Below, one piece after another: positions 27,594-36,613 of a DNA stretch of 64,000 nucleotides. The notes under the pieces were generated by a model. It was not told where the DNA came from. It searched no databases and saw only the letters and a program-made list of their open reading frames with translations. The position numbers and the translations under genes were made by a program. Within the stretch, counting starts at the first letter, position 1. Each line of letters opens with the position of its first letter. The stretch comes from Bacillota bacterium (GTDB taxonomy: Bacteria > Bacillota > Clostridia > Caldicoprobacterales > Xylanivirgaceae). The stretch covers positions 1-64,000 of the forward strand of contig JAMOAB010000068.1 of NCBI GenBank assembly GCA_023621995.1. Reading direction: 5' to 3'.

Positions 27594-29129
27594 CTAATCT
27601 TCATTCAACCAATTTCGTAGCAACTGAGCAACTGCTTCAGGATTTTGTGAAACTAAATCTTCTATCTGCTTCTTTGCTTGATTTTTCTCTTTTGCATCTA
27701 GGTCAATTGGCTCTATTGTTTCTTCTTCGCTTTCCATTTCTATTGCTTCTTGGAGTGTTGCTGCTTCTTCCTCTAGTTCTGCCATTCGTTTTTTGGTCAA
27801 GTAATTAGTCAAGACTATAACTGTTATTGCTGCTGCACCTGCGATTATTGCAATTATCCATGCTGGCAATCCATCTTTCTTATTTCTGTCTTCAAAGCCT
27901 TTCAAAATATTGTCTTGAAAGGTGGTATCAAACTTCATAGTATGTACAGCGACTTTAGATGGATCTGTACCTACTGCCATGGTCACCAATTCTCTCACCT
28001 GTTCAATAGTTTGGATATCTAGCTCTTCATTATCTATCACAACAGATATAGTTAAGTCTTCTATCTTGCCTTGTTGCTCTTCTATAAGTTCTTTTATTTC
28101 GTTTACTTCATAATTTATAGTACTTTGGGTCTTATCGTATGATCCTGTCTCGCCTCCCACTGCCTCTGGATATTGGGTAGTGTTTTCGTATTCTCCTGCT
28201 ACACCTGCATCTTGAGCATTTTGTACTCGTTCTTTAAGTTCTTCTCTACTTATGACTATCCCTTCATCATCAATGACAGGCTCAAACTGCACAGATTCTG
28301 TAACTCTTTTATCGAAATTTAACTCTACATTTACTGATGTAGCAACTTTTTTATAGCCAAACACTGGTTCTAACAGGTTGGTTACTTGAGCCTTTAACCG
28401 TTCCTCGAGTTGTTGCTTGAGTGCAAAATTGTCTTCGGTTCCTTTGTTATTATCATCTTGCTTACTGTTTAGTACGTTCATATTTGTATCGATGATTGAA
28501 ATATTTTCTTCCATTAAACCAGGTACACTTTTTGCTACCAGCATTTCTATATTATTGGCTTGTTCTGGAGTGATTTCGTAACCCCTTTCAGGTTTAATTA
28601 CAACAGCGGCTGTAACGGGTATCTTATCACTTTTAAGTACAAAGCTATCTTCTTTAGGCATAGCAATGGTAACAACAGCATCTTCTACCCCGTCTAAGAT
28701 TTTTATAGATTGTGCCAGCCTCTCTTGCAACTGATAGATTAACAAAGTGTGTTTTTCATCATCTGTTTGTCCTAGACCGCTTTTGTCAAGGAATAAATCA
28801 TAATTAAAACCAGACTTGGGGTATCCTTCTTTGGTAAGTTCCATTCGTATTTCAGCTTCTTTGTCTTTAGGAACCATTATAGTTGATGTTCCTTCTATTT
28901 TTGGTTCGACTTTTAAATCCTTGAGTTTATCATATATCTCAGCTGTCTCTTGACTATCGAGCTGACTATATAGAACAACATACTCAGGTCTGTTAAAGAT
29001 TATAATCATAGTGATTAGAGCTATGATGCCAATTATAGATATAAGTATTATTCTGTTTTTTTTCTCTTTTTCTAGTCCATCCCAAAAATCATTAAGTTGT
29101 GCTCTCATAGAACCCAGTCTGTCTGGCAT
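27594..29129 (-). CDS. fliF: Flagellar MS-ring protein FliF
   Basis: FliF forms the MS-ring in the membrane. The 511-residue protein has an N-terminal membrane helix (about 26-45), two ring-building YscJ-type domains (50-215), a large hydrophilic loop, a C-terminal membrane helix (about 436-458), and a C-terminal FliG-binding tail (VSQNPEAVAQLLRNWLNED). It is preceded by a GGGG ribosome site and a 120-nt gap that holds one copy of a repeated element. Confidence 0.96.
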   Translation of the reverse strand: MPDRLGSMRAQLNDFWDGLEKEKKNRIILISIIGIIALITMIIIFNRPEYVVLYSQLDSQETAEIYDKLKDLKVEPKIEGTSTIMVPKDKEAEIRMELTKEGYPKSGFNYDLFLDKSGLGQTDDEKHTLLIYQLQERLAQSIKILDGVEDAVVTIAMPKEDSFVLKSDKIPVTAAVVIKPERGYEITPEQANNIEMLVAKSVPGLMEENISIIDTNMNVLNSKQDDNNKGTEDNFALKQQLEERLKAQVTNLLEPVFGYKKVATSVNVELNFDKRVTESVQFEPVIDDEGIVISREELKERVQNAQDAGVAGEYENTTQYPEAVGGETGSYDKTQSTINYEVNEIKELIEEQQGKIEDLTISVVIDNEELDIQTIEQVRELVTMAVGTDPSKVAVHTMKFDTTFQDNILKGFEDRNKKDGLPAWIIAIIAGAAAITVIVLTNYLTKKRMAELEEEAATLQEAIEMESEEETIEPIDLDAKEKNQAKKQIEDLVSQNPEAVAQLLRNWLNED

Positions 29130-29191
29130 TATATCCCCGCTTTCATAACATAACTAGCAAAATGCTGTAAAATTCTCATATTTAATTCTAT

Positions 29192-29230
29192 AACATTTAT
29201 AAATATAAAGAAATGCATCCTTCGACCTAA
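29192..29230 (-). repeat. Copy B of a 39-nt repeated element, fliE-fliF gap
   Basis: This 39-nt stretch in the gap between fliE and fliF matches 30532-30570 (upstream of flgB) at 30 of 39 positions in the same orientation, by my count. The conserved parts are TCGAA, GCATTT, TTATATT and AAATGTT on the minus strand. CATTT and AAATG within it can pair to form a small hairpin. No known family is recognised. The 120-nt gap that holds it is the largest inside the early part of the operon. Confidence 0.6.
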
Positions 29231-29249
29231 TTATGCAAAATATGCCATA

Positions 29250-29549
29250 TCATATTTGCATTCTCATAATTTCTTGATATGCTTCAATTGCTTTATTGCG
29301 TGTTTGTAACATAAGCTGCATTGCAATATCAGCTTTTTCTGCGTCTATCATTATCTTATGTAGATTATCTGCCTCTCCTGTTGCTAAAAGCTCAGTGTTT
29401 TTTTCATCTACAGCGTGCAGATGTTTTACATAATCCATTGCATCTCTCAAAGTGCTACTAAAAGATCTTATGGGCATGTCATCTTTTGACGAACCTACAC
29501 TCCAATTAACAGGTTTGACTTGAGTATCTATTATATTACCAATACGCAT
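29250..29549 (-). CDS. fliE: Flagellar basal body protein FliE
   Basis: FliE connects the MS-ring to the rod. The 99-residue protein has the family's C-terminal helix MIDAEKADIAMQLMLQTRNK followed by AIEAYQEIMRMQI. It lies between flgC and fliF. A ribosome site (GAGGA) precedes the ATG. Confidence 0.95.
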   Translation of the reverse strand: MRIGNIIDTQVKPVNWSVGSSKDDMPIRSFSSTLRDAMDYVKHLHAVDEKNTELLATGEADNLHKIMIDAEKADIAMQLMLQTRNKAIEAYQEIMRMQI

Positions 29550-29564
29550 ATCTTACATCCTCCT

Positions 29565-30005
29565 CTATCTTCCAATTTCTAATGCCTTCATAGCCATTGA
29601 TTTAGATGCGTTGAAAGCTGTAACATTTGCTTCATAGGATCGGGTAGCCGATATCATATCCACCATCTCACGCAATCTATCAACATTAGGTAATTCCACA
29701 TAACCATCATCATTTGCATCGGGATGAGTGGGATCATATACTAGCTTATATGGTGATGGATCTTCTACTATTTTTACTGCTTTTACGCCATTTCCATCAA
29801 ATCGAGCTTGTACCTCGTCCATATGTTGCGAAAAAGGTCTATAATCCTTTTGTTCTTGAACGAGTACAAGACGCCTCCTATAGGGTATATTTCTTTCAGT
29901 TCTTGTGGTGTTTTCATTAGCTATGTTTTGTGATATAACATCCATTCTAAGCCGCTGTAATGTCATAGCAGATGCACTAATATCGAGAGATTTCATAATG
30001 TTCAT
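29565..30005 (-). CDS. flgC: Flagellar proximal rod protein FlgC
   Basis: FlgC is a proximal rod subunit. The 146-residue protein begins MNIMKSLDISASAMTLQRLR, and contains NIANENTTRT in place of the usual 'NIAN' motif. The C-terminal region MISATRSYEANVTAFNASKSM is typical. The ATG at 30005 has GGGAGG 8 nt upstream; a TTG at 30011 is a weaker option. Confidence 0.96.
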   Translation of the reverse strand: MNIMKSLDISASAMTLQRLRMDVISQNIANENTTRTERNIPYRRRLVLVQEQKDYRPFSQHMDEVQARFDGNGVKAVKIVEDPSPYKLVYDPTHPDANDDGYVELPNVDRLREMVDMISATRSYEANVTAFNASKSMAMKALEIGR

Positions 30006-30007
30006 TA

Positions 30008-30418
30008 TCAACGCCTCCCTTCATTAACTACGTTTTTAATTCTTCTAAGCCCAGCATTCGTCTTTTCTGCTAGATAGAAATACGTAATAGTATTTTTAGC
30101 CTGTTTCACCATCTCGGTGTCAATATCCACATTGTTGCCATCCTCCCTCATGATAGTGTTGGGCACTGTATATATATTTGGCACAAAATCTAAGTTTGAC
30201 GTTGGACCAATATCCATATGTCTATCACGTGTCTTCCTACCTTTAAAATTAACACCTTCAATAGCAGCTTTTAATTCTTTTTCAAAAGATACCCCTCGAG
30301 TTTTATAATCGGGTGTATCTATATTTGATATATTATGAGATATAATTTCATCCCTTCGCCATGTACCATCTAAAGCTTTTTGCAAATACCCAATATTAGT
30401 AAAAAGACCATTGAACAA
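30008..30418 (-). CDS. flgB: Flagellar proximal rod protein FlgB
   Basis: FlgB is a rod protein and the first gene of the fla/che operon. The 136 residues contain NGLFTNIGYLQKALDGTW, HNISNIDTPDYK (the rod signature) and a C-terminal helix. The start is a TTG at 30418, with GGGGGTG 7 nt upstream; no in-frame ATG is available nearby. It is followed directly by flgC and preceded by a 207-nt region holding the operon promoter. Confidence 0.95.
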   Translation of the reverse strand: MFNGLFTNIGYLQKALDGTWRRDEIISHNISNIDTPDYKTRGVSFEKELKAAIEGVNFKGRKTRDRHMDIGPTSNLDFVPNIYTVPNTIMREDGNNVDIDTEMVKQAKNTITYFYLAEKTNAGLRRIKNVVNEGRR

Positions 30419-30452
30419 ATAGACACCCCCCTCTTGTTAACTAAATAAGAAT

Positions 30453-30481
30453 ATTATACCTAATTAACTAGTATTCGACAT
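30453..30481 (-). promoter_or_regulatory. Sigma-A-like promoter of fla/che operon with Spo0A-type box
   Basis: On the minus strand, TATAAT lies at 30458-30453. At the -35 position, 17 bp upstream, the hexamer is ATGTCG (30481-30476), a poor match to TTGACA, but it overlaps TGTCGAA (30480-30474), an exact match to the Spo0A-box core TGNCGAA. Weak -35 elements with overlapping 0A boxes occur at sigma-A promoters activated by Spo0A in B. subtilis; boxes can also repress. The direction of any effect cannot be read from the sequence. A leader of about 30 nt leads to flgB. Confidence 0.65.
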
Positions 30482-30513
30482 AATCCCTGAATATCCTCTT
30501 TATTTTTCATGTA

Positions 30514-30530
30514 TACACTTATTAAGTGTA
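30514..30530. promoter_or_regulatory. Palindrome upstream of the fla/che promoter
   Basis: TACACTT and AAGTGTA form a 7-3-7 inverted repeat about 33 bp upstream of the candidate -35. Its size and position suit a dimeric regulator's operator, but it does not match a named site that I recognise. Confidence 0.45.
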
Positions 30531-30531
30531 C

Positions 30532-30570
30532 AACATTTTCCAATATAATAAAATGCGTCTTTCGAGCTAT
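30532..30570 (-). repeat. Copy A of a 39-nt repeated element upstream of flgB
   Basis: It matches 29192-29230 at 30 of 39 positions in the same orientation, by my count. It lies upstream of the palindrome and the flgB promoter. The minus-strand CATTTT and AAAATG parts can pair, as CATTT/AAATG do in the other copy. No known family is recognised. Confidence 0.6.
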
Positions 30571-30596
30571 TTTTAGTGTTGTCGGTTTATTTCTAC

Positions 30597-30620
30597 AAAA
30601 AAAGAACCCTGCTAGGGTTC
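30597..30620 (-). terminator. Rho-independent terminator after the alaS-DUF1292 unit
   Basis: The minus strand reads GAACCCT, a 3-nt loop, AGGGTTC, then seven T. It starts 6 nt after the stop codon of the DUF1292 gene and separates that unit from the fla/che promoter. Confidence 0.9.
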
Positions 30621-30625
30621 TAGCT

Positions 30626-30907
30626 TTATATGTCAGAATTTATAATTTCACCGTAAGCATTAAATATTTCTTTTAATTCACTTTCATCCTCTATACCTAC
30701 ATATATATCATTACCATCAGTATCTTGCTCCACGCGAAGAATCACTATCTCTAGCTCTTCTTCGTCTTCTTCATCGTGCTTCTCGTCTTCTAGTGTTGCT
30801 AAAATGATATAATCTTGTTCACCATAGGTGAGTGTCATTAGATGTTCAAAGAAGACAGATTCACCTTGTTCATCTATAAGCTGAACTATATTTTCATTAT
30901 TATTCAT
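30626..30907 (-). CDS. DUF1292 family protein (YrzB-like)
   Basis: This 93-residue acidic protein belongs to the DUF1292 family, which in Firmicutes usually follows ruvX/yqgF. It shows [14 protein letters not shown] near residue 30, an acidic stretch, and [17 protein letters not shown]. Its start overlaps the ruvX stop region by 8 nt. The function is not established. Confidence 0.88.
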   Translation of the reverse strand: MNNNENIVQLIDEQGESVFFEHLMTLTYGEQDYIILATLEDEKHDEEDEEELEIVILRVEQDTDGNDIYVGIEDESELKEIFNAYGEIINSDI

Positions 30908-31340
30908 TTTGAATATCGTCCTCTTTCTTGTTTTTTATATAATCTAGATATCCTTGCAATATAAAAACTGCTGCTATCTTATCTACAATTTGTTTTCGCT
31001 TCCTTCTACTTAAATCGCCTTCTAACATAGCCCTATCTGCTGAAATTGTAGTAAGGCGTTCATCCCAATATTCGATTTCAATATCTACATGCCGCTTGAT
31101 TAGATTTCCAAACTCAAGTACTTTCTCAGCCTGTGGCCCTATTGTTCCATTCATATTTTTGGGAAGTCCTATAATTAATTTTTGTGGTGAATATTCTTTT
31201 ACAAGAGCGTTTATCTCTCCTATATCAGCTTTTTTATTAGTTCGTTTAAATGTCTTTACAGCTTGAGCTGTTATACATAAAGGATCACTTACTGCAACTC
31301 CTACATATTTATCGCCTACATCTAATGCTAAGATTCTCAA
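30900..31340 (-). CDS. ruvX: RuvX/YqgF putative Holliday junction resolvase, rRNA-processing nuclease
   Basis: YqgF proteins have an RNase H-like fold and act in 16S rRNA 5' maturation and possibly on Holliday junctions. The 146-residue protein shows [17 protein letters not shown] at the N-terminus (first catalytic Asp), [13 protein letters not shown] near residue 57, and WDERLTT near residue 93. It lies in the conserved alaS-ireB-ruvX-DUF1292 group. Confidence 0.94.
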   Translation of the reverse strand: MRILALDVGDKYVGVAVSDPLCITAQAVKTFKRTNKKADIGEINALVKEYSPQKLIIGLPKNMNGTIGPQAEKVLEFGNLIKRHVDIEIEYWDERLTTISADRAMLEGDLSRRKRKQIVDKIAAVFILQGYLDYIKNKKEDDIQNE

Positions 31341-31376
31341 TAATATTCTCTCCTTGCCTTATCAAAAATACACTTA

Positions 31377-32324
31377 TCATATTATCTTAATTGCCATCTC
31401 TGGACATTCTGAACCACAGTATCCACATAATATACACATGTCCTCATCTACATGTGCCTTTTTGTCATCTCCAATGATCAAAGCTCCTTGGGTGCATCTC
31501 TCTACGCATTTCCCACAACCAAGACACCAATCTTGTATAATAAGTTGTCTATTTATGTTTTCTAGAATGTGTTCAATGTTCTTGTCTATACTTCTATCAT
31601 TAAAGAATTCAATATTGGCATCTATTTCTTCCTTCCTTTGCATGCCTATAGCTATTGAATGGGTATAGGGAAAATCTAATACATAGTTCATAGCTTCTTT
31701 ATATTGGCGTATAAGATGACCTCCACCCAAAGGTTTCATCAAGTAAATTCCTTTGCCATTTTCATATGCGGTTTTTACAGCCATTTCCATCTGAGTTCTA
31801 GTACCATCTACAATACCTAGTCCTTTATAGTTTAATATGGGAAATATTATATCTATTTCATCCATTGAAGATGCAGCCTTGACAGCAGCAACATGATGAG
31901 TAGATATACCAACAGCTCGTATCTTTCCCTTTTGTTTTTGCTCTATAAAATATTCTAGAGCTTCGCGATGACCCTTCAAGGTGTATTGACTTTCTTGTTC
32001 ATGCAATAAAAATAAATCGACATAATCCCTATCTATTCCTCTAAGAGCCCGTTCTAGAGTTTCTTTGGCAGTTTTCACATCATATGCATAGGATTTAGTA
32101 CCCACCACTAGATCTGGGTATTCTTTGATTACTTCTTTTATATATGGATAAGTATCATAGAGATCAGCCGTATCTACAAAATTAATACCATGCTCTATTG
32201 CGTATTTTAATACCTCTACTCCTTCTTCTAGCGGTAATTTTTTTTGAAGAGGCCCAATGGTAAGGGCCCCAAAGCAAAGTCTTGAAACTTTTATCTCTGT
32301 ATTCCCCAAAACACTATATTCCAT
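31377..32324 (-). CDS. Aldo/keto reductase with C-terminal 4Fe-4S ferredoxin domain
   Basis: This 315-residue protein has an aldo/keto reductase barrel with the catalytic tetrad visible as D51, Y56, K77 and H108. Its last 55 residues contain two CxxCxxCxxxC clusters (CLGCGKCVERC and CILCGYCGSEC), so it should bind two 4Fe-4S clusters. Ferredoxin-fused reductases of this kind are common in anaerobes; the substrate is unknown. It sits between ireB and ruvX, a place where the conserved Firmicutes cluster usually has no gene. Confidence 0.88.
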   Translation of the reverse strand: MEYSVLGNTEIKVSRLCFGALTIGPLQKKLPLEEGVEVLKYAIEHGINFVDTADLYDTYPYIKEVIKEYPDLVVGTKSYAYDVKTAKETLERALRGIDRDYVDLFLLHEQESQYTLKGHREALEYFIEQKQKGKIRAVGISTHHVAAVKAASSMDEIDIIFPILNYKGLGIVDGTRTQMEMAVKTAYENGKGIYLMKPLGGGHLIRQYKEAMNYVLDFPYTHSIAIGMQRKEEIDANIEFFNDRSIDKNIEHILENINRQLIIQDWCLGCGKCVERCTQGALIIGDDKKAHVDEDMCILCGYCGSECPEMAIKII

Positions 32325-32346
32325 TTAAACTATATCCCCTTATTTA

Positions 32347-32619
32347 TTATTTATCATGTCTATTGTGTTTCATATAAAATTTTATAAGCTCTCCTAAGAG
32401 TTCATCCCGTTCTAGACGTCTTATTAGGGAGCGAGCATTTTGATGACTCGTAATATAGGTAGGGTCACCAGAGATAAAATATCCTACCATTTGATTTATA
32501 GGATCATATCCCTTTTCTTCTAACGCCTGATATACCTTTACTAGTATATCTTGTGGTGTATCAGACGATTCTTTATCTATCTTGAATTTCATAGTTTTTT
32601 GTGAGTTTTTGTTTTTCAT
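32347..32619 (-). CDS. IreB family regulatory protein (DUF965)
   Basis: This 90-residue protein is IreB-like: it has [20 protein letters not shown] followed by [15 protein letters not shown] and [14 protein letters not shown]. In Enterococcus IreB is a substrate of the IreK Ser/Thr kinase and affects cephalosporin resistance. It lies immediately downstream of alaS as in most Firmicutes. Confidence 0.93.
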   Translation of the reverse strand: MKNKNSQKTMKFKIDKESSDTPQDILVKVYQALEEKGYDPINQMVGYFISGDPTYITSHQNARSLIRRLERDELLGELIKFYMKHNRHDK

Positions 32620-32699
32620 GGACCATACCTACTTTCAAAAAATACTTATTTTGGATATGTTAATATTCCAATATAGAAACTTTAAACTATATATAACAT

Positions 32700-35345
32700 T
32701 TAATTTTGTAGTTGCTTTAATAACAACTCATGTACACAGCCTAAAGCTTCATCGACTTTTGATGGATCTTTGCCACCAGCTTGTGCCATATCTGGCCTAC
32801 CTCCACCACCGCCTCCTACTTTTTTGGCTACTTCCCTTATAAGAGTACCTGAATGTACACCTTTTTCTACTACATCTTTAGTTGCTGCGGCAATTAGATT
32901 GACTTTATTTTCATCACTAGAAGCTAACACTACTACTCCTGTTTTTATTTTATCTCTGAGTAAATCAGCCATATTTCGTAAGCTTTCCATATCTTGGCCT
33001 TCAATATGTGTGGCAATGTAAGGTACATCATTTACTACTCTTCTCTTATCTATTATATCATCTATAGATCCAAGGGCAATATTTTTTCGCATTTGTTCAA
33101 TATTTCTCTGAGCAACTTTGAGATCATCTAAGAGAATCTCAATCCTTGCAGGTATGTCTTCTATACCTGCTTTAAGTATTGTAGAAGCCTCAGATAGTAT
33201 TCCTTCAAGATGATTTACATAGTTATATACATTGAGACCTGTAGACGCTTCTATACGGCGTATTCCGGCTGCTACACCTGTTTCACTGGTAATCTTAAAC
33301 ATACCTATCTGACTGGTATTGGTAAGATGGGTGCCACCACATAGTTCTATGCTGAAATCGCCTATTTTTATAACTCTAACATCTGCACTATATTTTTCAC
33401 CAAAGAGTGCAGTTGCTCCCATCTTCTTTGCTTCATCAATTGTTGTATTAATAGTCTCTACAGGTATTGCATCGAATATTTGCTTGTTTACTATCCTTTC
33501 GATCTCTAAAATCTCATCTTTGGTTACTGGTGAGAAGTGGGAGAAATCAAATCTCAGTCTGTCTGCTGCAACTAGAGAACCAGACTGCTCTACATGATTA
33601 CCCAAGACTTCTTTTAAAGCCCTATGGAGTAAATGTGTGCATGTATGATTTCTTGCAATAGCCATCCTATGTTCCCTATCTACAATTGCACTCACATTAT
33701 TATCTACTTTTAACTGACCCTTTAAAACTTTGCCTTTATGGAAGATCTTAGAATCTGAAATTTTCTGCGTGTCAGATATATATATTTCATTTCCGTCATC
33801 ATCCTTAATAATGCCTATATCTCCTATTTGTCCACCACTTTCAGCATAAAAGGGTGTCTTATCTAGTATTATGATAACTTCATCATCTGTATCTGCTGAT
33901 TCCATCCGTTTATTATCTTTTATTATGGCTAGTACATTACTAGAACTATTTAAGGTCTCATAACCGACGAATTCTGTATTTATGTGAGTATCAATCAGTT
34001 TTAATAACCCATCATCTCTTCCAGTGTAGTTTGTCTCTTCTCTAGATGAACGAGCTTTTTCCCTCTGTATATTCATAAGCTTATTAAATCCTTTTTCATC
34101 AACAGACAAATGGTGTTCTTCAAGTATTTCTTTTGTCAGGTCCAATGGGAATCCATAAGTATCGTAGAGTTTAAAAGCTTTTTCCCCATCTAATACGGAA
34201 GTATTATTGGTTTCTAGTTCATTAATATAGTTATCTAGGATATTTAGACCCTGATCGATTGTTGCATTAAAGCGCTTTTCCTCTATCTCTATTATGTTTA
34301 GAATATAATCTCGCCTTTCAAGGAGTTCAGGGTATGCGTCACAAGATTCTGATATAACTACATCGGCAATATCTTTGAGAAATGCTCCTTCTATGCCTAA
34401 TAGTTTGCCGTGTCTGGCTGCCCTCCGTAGTACTCTTCTTAATACGTAACCCCTTCCTTCGTTAGACGGTAGTATACCATCTGATACCATAAATGTAGTT
34501 GCTCTTATATGATCGGTAATAACTCGTAAAGATACGTCTGCTGTTTCGTCTTCGCCATATTCTATATCAGCAATACGACAGATAGCGTCCGTTATATTCT
34601 TCATGGTATCTACTTCAAATATGGAATCTACATCCTGCATAATGGCAGCTATACGTTCCAATCCCATGCCAGTGTCTATATTGGGATGGGCAAGGGGATG
34701 ATAGTTACCATCCTCATCTTTGTTAAATTGGGTAAAGACCAAGTTCCAGAATTCTATAAATCGATCACACTCACATCCAATTCCACAATCTGGTTGTCCA
34801 CAGCCTTTTTCTATTCCCCTATCATAATACAATTCTGAACACGGACCACATGGACCTACTCCAATCTCCCAAAAATTGTCTTTTTTGCCCATTCGAACAA
34901 TGCGCTCTTTGGGTAACCCGATTTCTTCATGCCATATTTTAAAAGCTTCATCATCATCTAAATATATGGTGACCCATAGCCTATCGATGGGCAATTTTAA
35001 TTCCTCAGTAACAAATTCCCATGCCCAGTGAATAGCTTCAGTTTTGAAGTAGTCACCAAATGAAAAATTACCTAACATTTCAAAAAAAGTAGCATGTCTC
35101 GATGTCTTTCCCACATTTTCAATATCAGGAGTTCTAATACATTTTTGGCAAGTAGCGATTCGCTTTCTAGGGGGAGTCTCCTGACCGGTAAAATAAGGTT
35201 TTAGCGGTGCCATGCCTGCATTTATAAGCAATAAACTCTTGTCATCTTGCGGTACAAGAGAAAAACTAGGTAGCACAAGGTGTTCTTTATTTTCAAAGTA
35301 TTCGAGAAATTTTGCTCTCAGTTCATTTAATCCCAACTTCTCCAT
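32700..35345 (-). CDS. alaS: Alanyl-tRNA synthetase
   Basis: AlaRS charges tRNA-Ala and edits mischarged Ser and Gly. The 881-residue protein is full length: class II catalytic core ([15 protein letters not shown] near residue 80), the editing domain with HTCTHLLH (about 555) and [13 protein letters not shown] (about 655), and a C-terminal C-Ala domain with the glycine run and [11 protein letters not shown] consensus promoter lies about 110 bp upstream, and an untranslated hairpin lies in the leader. No T-box motif is found there. Confidence 0.97.
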   Translation of the reverse strand: MEKLGLNELRAKFLEYFENKEHLVLPSFSLVPQDDKSLLLINAGMAPLKPYFTGQETPPRKRIATCQKCIRTPDIENVGKTSRHATFFEMLGNFSFGDYFKTEAIHWAWEFVTEELKLPIDRLWVTIYLDDDEAFKIWHEEIGLPKERIVRMGKKDNFWEIGVGPCGPCSELYYDRGIEKGCGQPDCGIGCECDRFIEFWNLVFTQFNKDEDGNYHPLAHPNIDTGMGLERIAAIMQDVDSIFEVDTMKNITDAICRIADIEYGEDETADVSLRVITDHIRATTFMVSDGILPSNEGRGYVLRRVLRRAARHGKLLGIEGAFLKDIADVVISESCDAYPELLERRDYILNIIEIEEKRFNATIDQGLNILDNYINELETNNTSVLDGEKAFKLYDTYGFPLDLTKEILEEHHLSVDEKGFNKLMNIQREKARSSREETNYTGRDDGLLKLIDTHINTEFVGYETLNSSSNVLAIIKDNKRMESADTDDEVIIILDKTPFYAESGGQIGDIGIIKDDDGNEIYISDTQKISDSKIFHKGKVLKGQLKVDNNVSAIVDREHRMAIARNHTCTHLLHRALKEVLGNHVEQSGSLVAADRLRFDFSHFSPVTKDEILEIERIVNKQIFDAIPVETINTTIDEAKKMGATALFGEKYSADVRVIKIGDFSIELCGGTHLTNTSQIGMFKITSETGVAAGIRRIEASTGLNVYNYVNHLEGILSEASTILKAGIEDIPARIEILLDDLKVAQRNIEQMRKNIALGSIDDIIDKRRVVNDVPYIATHIEGQDMESLRNMADLLRDKIKTGVVVLASSDENKVNLIAAATKDVVEKGVHSGTLIREVAKKVGGGGGGRPDMAQAGGKDPSKVDEALGCVHELLLKQLQN

Positions 35346-35389
35346 TTGTTATTTCCTCCTAAGTTAATTAACTGGTATTATTAATAATT

Positions 35390-35416
35390 ATGCGCCCCAA
35401 CGAACAAGGGACGCAT
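35390..35416 (-). other. Hairpin in the alaS leader RNA
   Basis: Minus-strand RNA 35416-35408 pairs with 35398-35390 in a 9-bp stem that includes one U-G wobble, around a 9-nt loop. It is not followed by a U tract, so it is not a terminator. It lies about 35 nt downstream of the predicted start of transcription. Confidence 0.6.
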
Positions 35417-35457
35417 ACACTACTTACATAAATTAATATAAAAACATCTATAGTAGA

Positions 35458-35486
35458 ATTATATAGAACGATACAATATTTGTCAA
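35458..35486 (-). promoter_or_regulatory. Consensus sigma-A promoter of alaS
   Basis: TTGACA at 35486-35481, 17 bp spacer, TATAAT at 35463-35458: a perfect match to the vegetative consensus. Confidence 0.93.
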
Positions 35487-35520
35487 TAAAACGCAGGTTT
35501 TTTTAATTGCTATTTTGTTT

Positions 35521-36564
35521 TCAGCTATTAGAAACAATTCCTATATAGATATTTTTAACTATTATTCTAATAATTAAAAATATTGGAACTGCAAAGAGCA
35601 TTCCTAAAATGCCAAATAGCATACCTCCTGTCCATAATATCAAAATAATTATTGCAGGATGAAGCTCCGTGCTGTAACTCATTATCTGTGGTGTTATTAT
35701 ATTACCCTCTATTTGTTGTACTAACATAACTACCAATATAGTCCAAATGAATTTATCGGGAGTATTTAGAGCAGATATTATCAATGCCGGTATTGCGCCT
35801 AAAAGTGGACCGAAATATGGAATTATTTCAAATATACCACACAATAGCCCTAGGGTGAAGGCATATGGAAGGCCTATTGCTACAAATCCTATTATTGATA
35901 ATACGGCAATTATAATGGATATTAGTAGTTGTACTCTTATAAAACTCTGAAGTACTCTATTTATTTCTCTAAAAGCAACTAAAGTACCTTTTCGTATAGA
36001 CTTGGGTATTATATCTATGATTGTATCACAAAAGTATTCTCTATCTTTTAAAAAGTAAAGTCCAAGCACCATGGAAAGAAATACATCACTACTTTGGGAT
36101 AACACATTTATTGTCTTTTGAGCATATATAAATAAAATTTCACTAACTTTTTTCTGGACGATATTTAATTTTCCCCGTACTGATTCTTTAAATCCATGGG
36201 GTAATTCAATATTATCCATATTTTTGATGATTCTATCGTGATATTGTTTGGCTTTATTTGCATAAGAAGGCAATCTATTTATTAATGATGTAATTTCATT
36301 GCTGAGCATAGGTAAAAATAATAATATAGATAATATAAATATTACTAGAATTAAAATAACAAGAAGTATAATTGCTATAGAAGGCTTCATATATTCTTCA
36401 AAAAATTGAACAATAGGTAGAAATATATATGCAAATACTAAACCATAGAATGTAACTTTCAATATTTTTAAAAACTCAGAGATATGATTAACTATAAAAA
36501 AAGAAATAAATAATATTATTAATAAAAAACATATTAAAGCCACTAGGCCTTTAGAATTTTCCAT
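35521..36564 (-). CDS. AI-2E family transporter (PerM/YtvI-like membrane protein)
   Basis: This 347-residue protein belongs to the AI-2E transporter/PerM family: about seven membrane segments, with the family motif in GIFEIIPYFGPLLGAIPALI near residue 244 and the C-terminal helices GMLFGILGMLFAVPIFLI. Substrates for this family are not well established. It starts 18 nt downstream of a strong terminator-like hairpin and has a GAGGAGC ribosome site. Confidence 0.9.
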   Translation of the reverse strand: MENSKGLVALICFLLIILFISFFIVNHISEFLKILKVTFYGLVFAYIFLPIVQFFEEYMKPSIAIILLVILILVIFILSILLFLPMLSNEITSLINRLPSYANKAKQYHDRIIKNMDNIELPHGFKESVRGKLNIVQKKVSEILFIYAQKTINVLSQSSDVFLSMVLGLYFLKDREYFCDTIIDIIPKSIRKGTLVAFREINRVLQSFIRVQLLISIIIAVLSIIGFVAIGLPYAFTLGLLCGIFEIIPYFGPLLGAIPALIISALNTPDKFIWTILVVMLVQQIEGNIITPQIMSYSTELHPAIIILILWTGGMLFGILGMLFAVPIFLIIRIIVKNIYIGIVSNS

Positions 36565-36582
36565 TGAATAGCTCCTCTAAAT

Positions 36583-36608
36583 ACAAAAGGGACGTGCGTC
36601 CCTTTTGT
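36583..36608 (-). terminator. Terminator-like 26-bp inverted repeat before the AI-2E gene
   Basis: ACAAAAGGGACG and its complement flank a 2-nt centre, so the stem is 12 bp with A- and T-rich ends that could stop transcription in either direction. It lies 5 nt after the stop codon of the YtxH-like gene and 18 nt before the AI-2E start codon, so it may be an attenuator between them. No separate promoter for the AI-2E gene is visible. Confidence 0.75.
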
Positions 36609-36613
36609 GTAAA

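Noticed and set aside
30419-30625. Possible c-di-GMP riboswitch upstream of flgB
   Set aside because: The GEMM-type conserved cores were not found; the region is explained better by a promoter, a palindrome and the repeated element.
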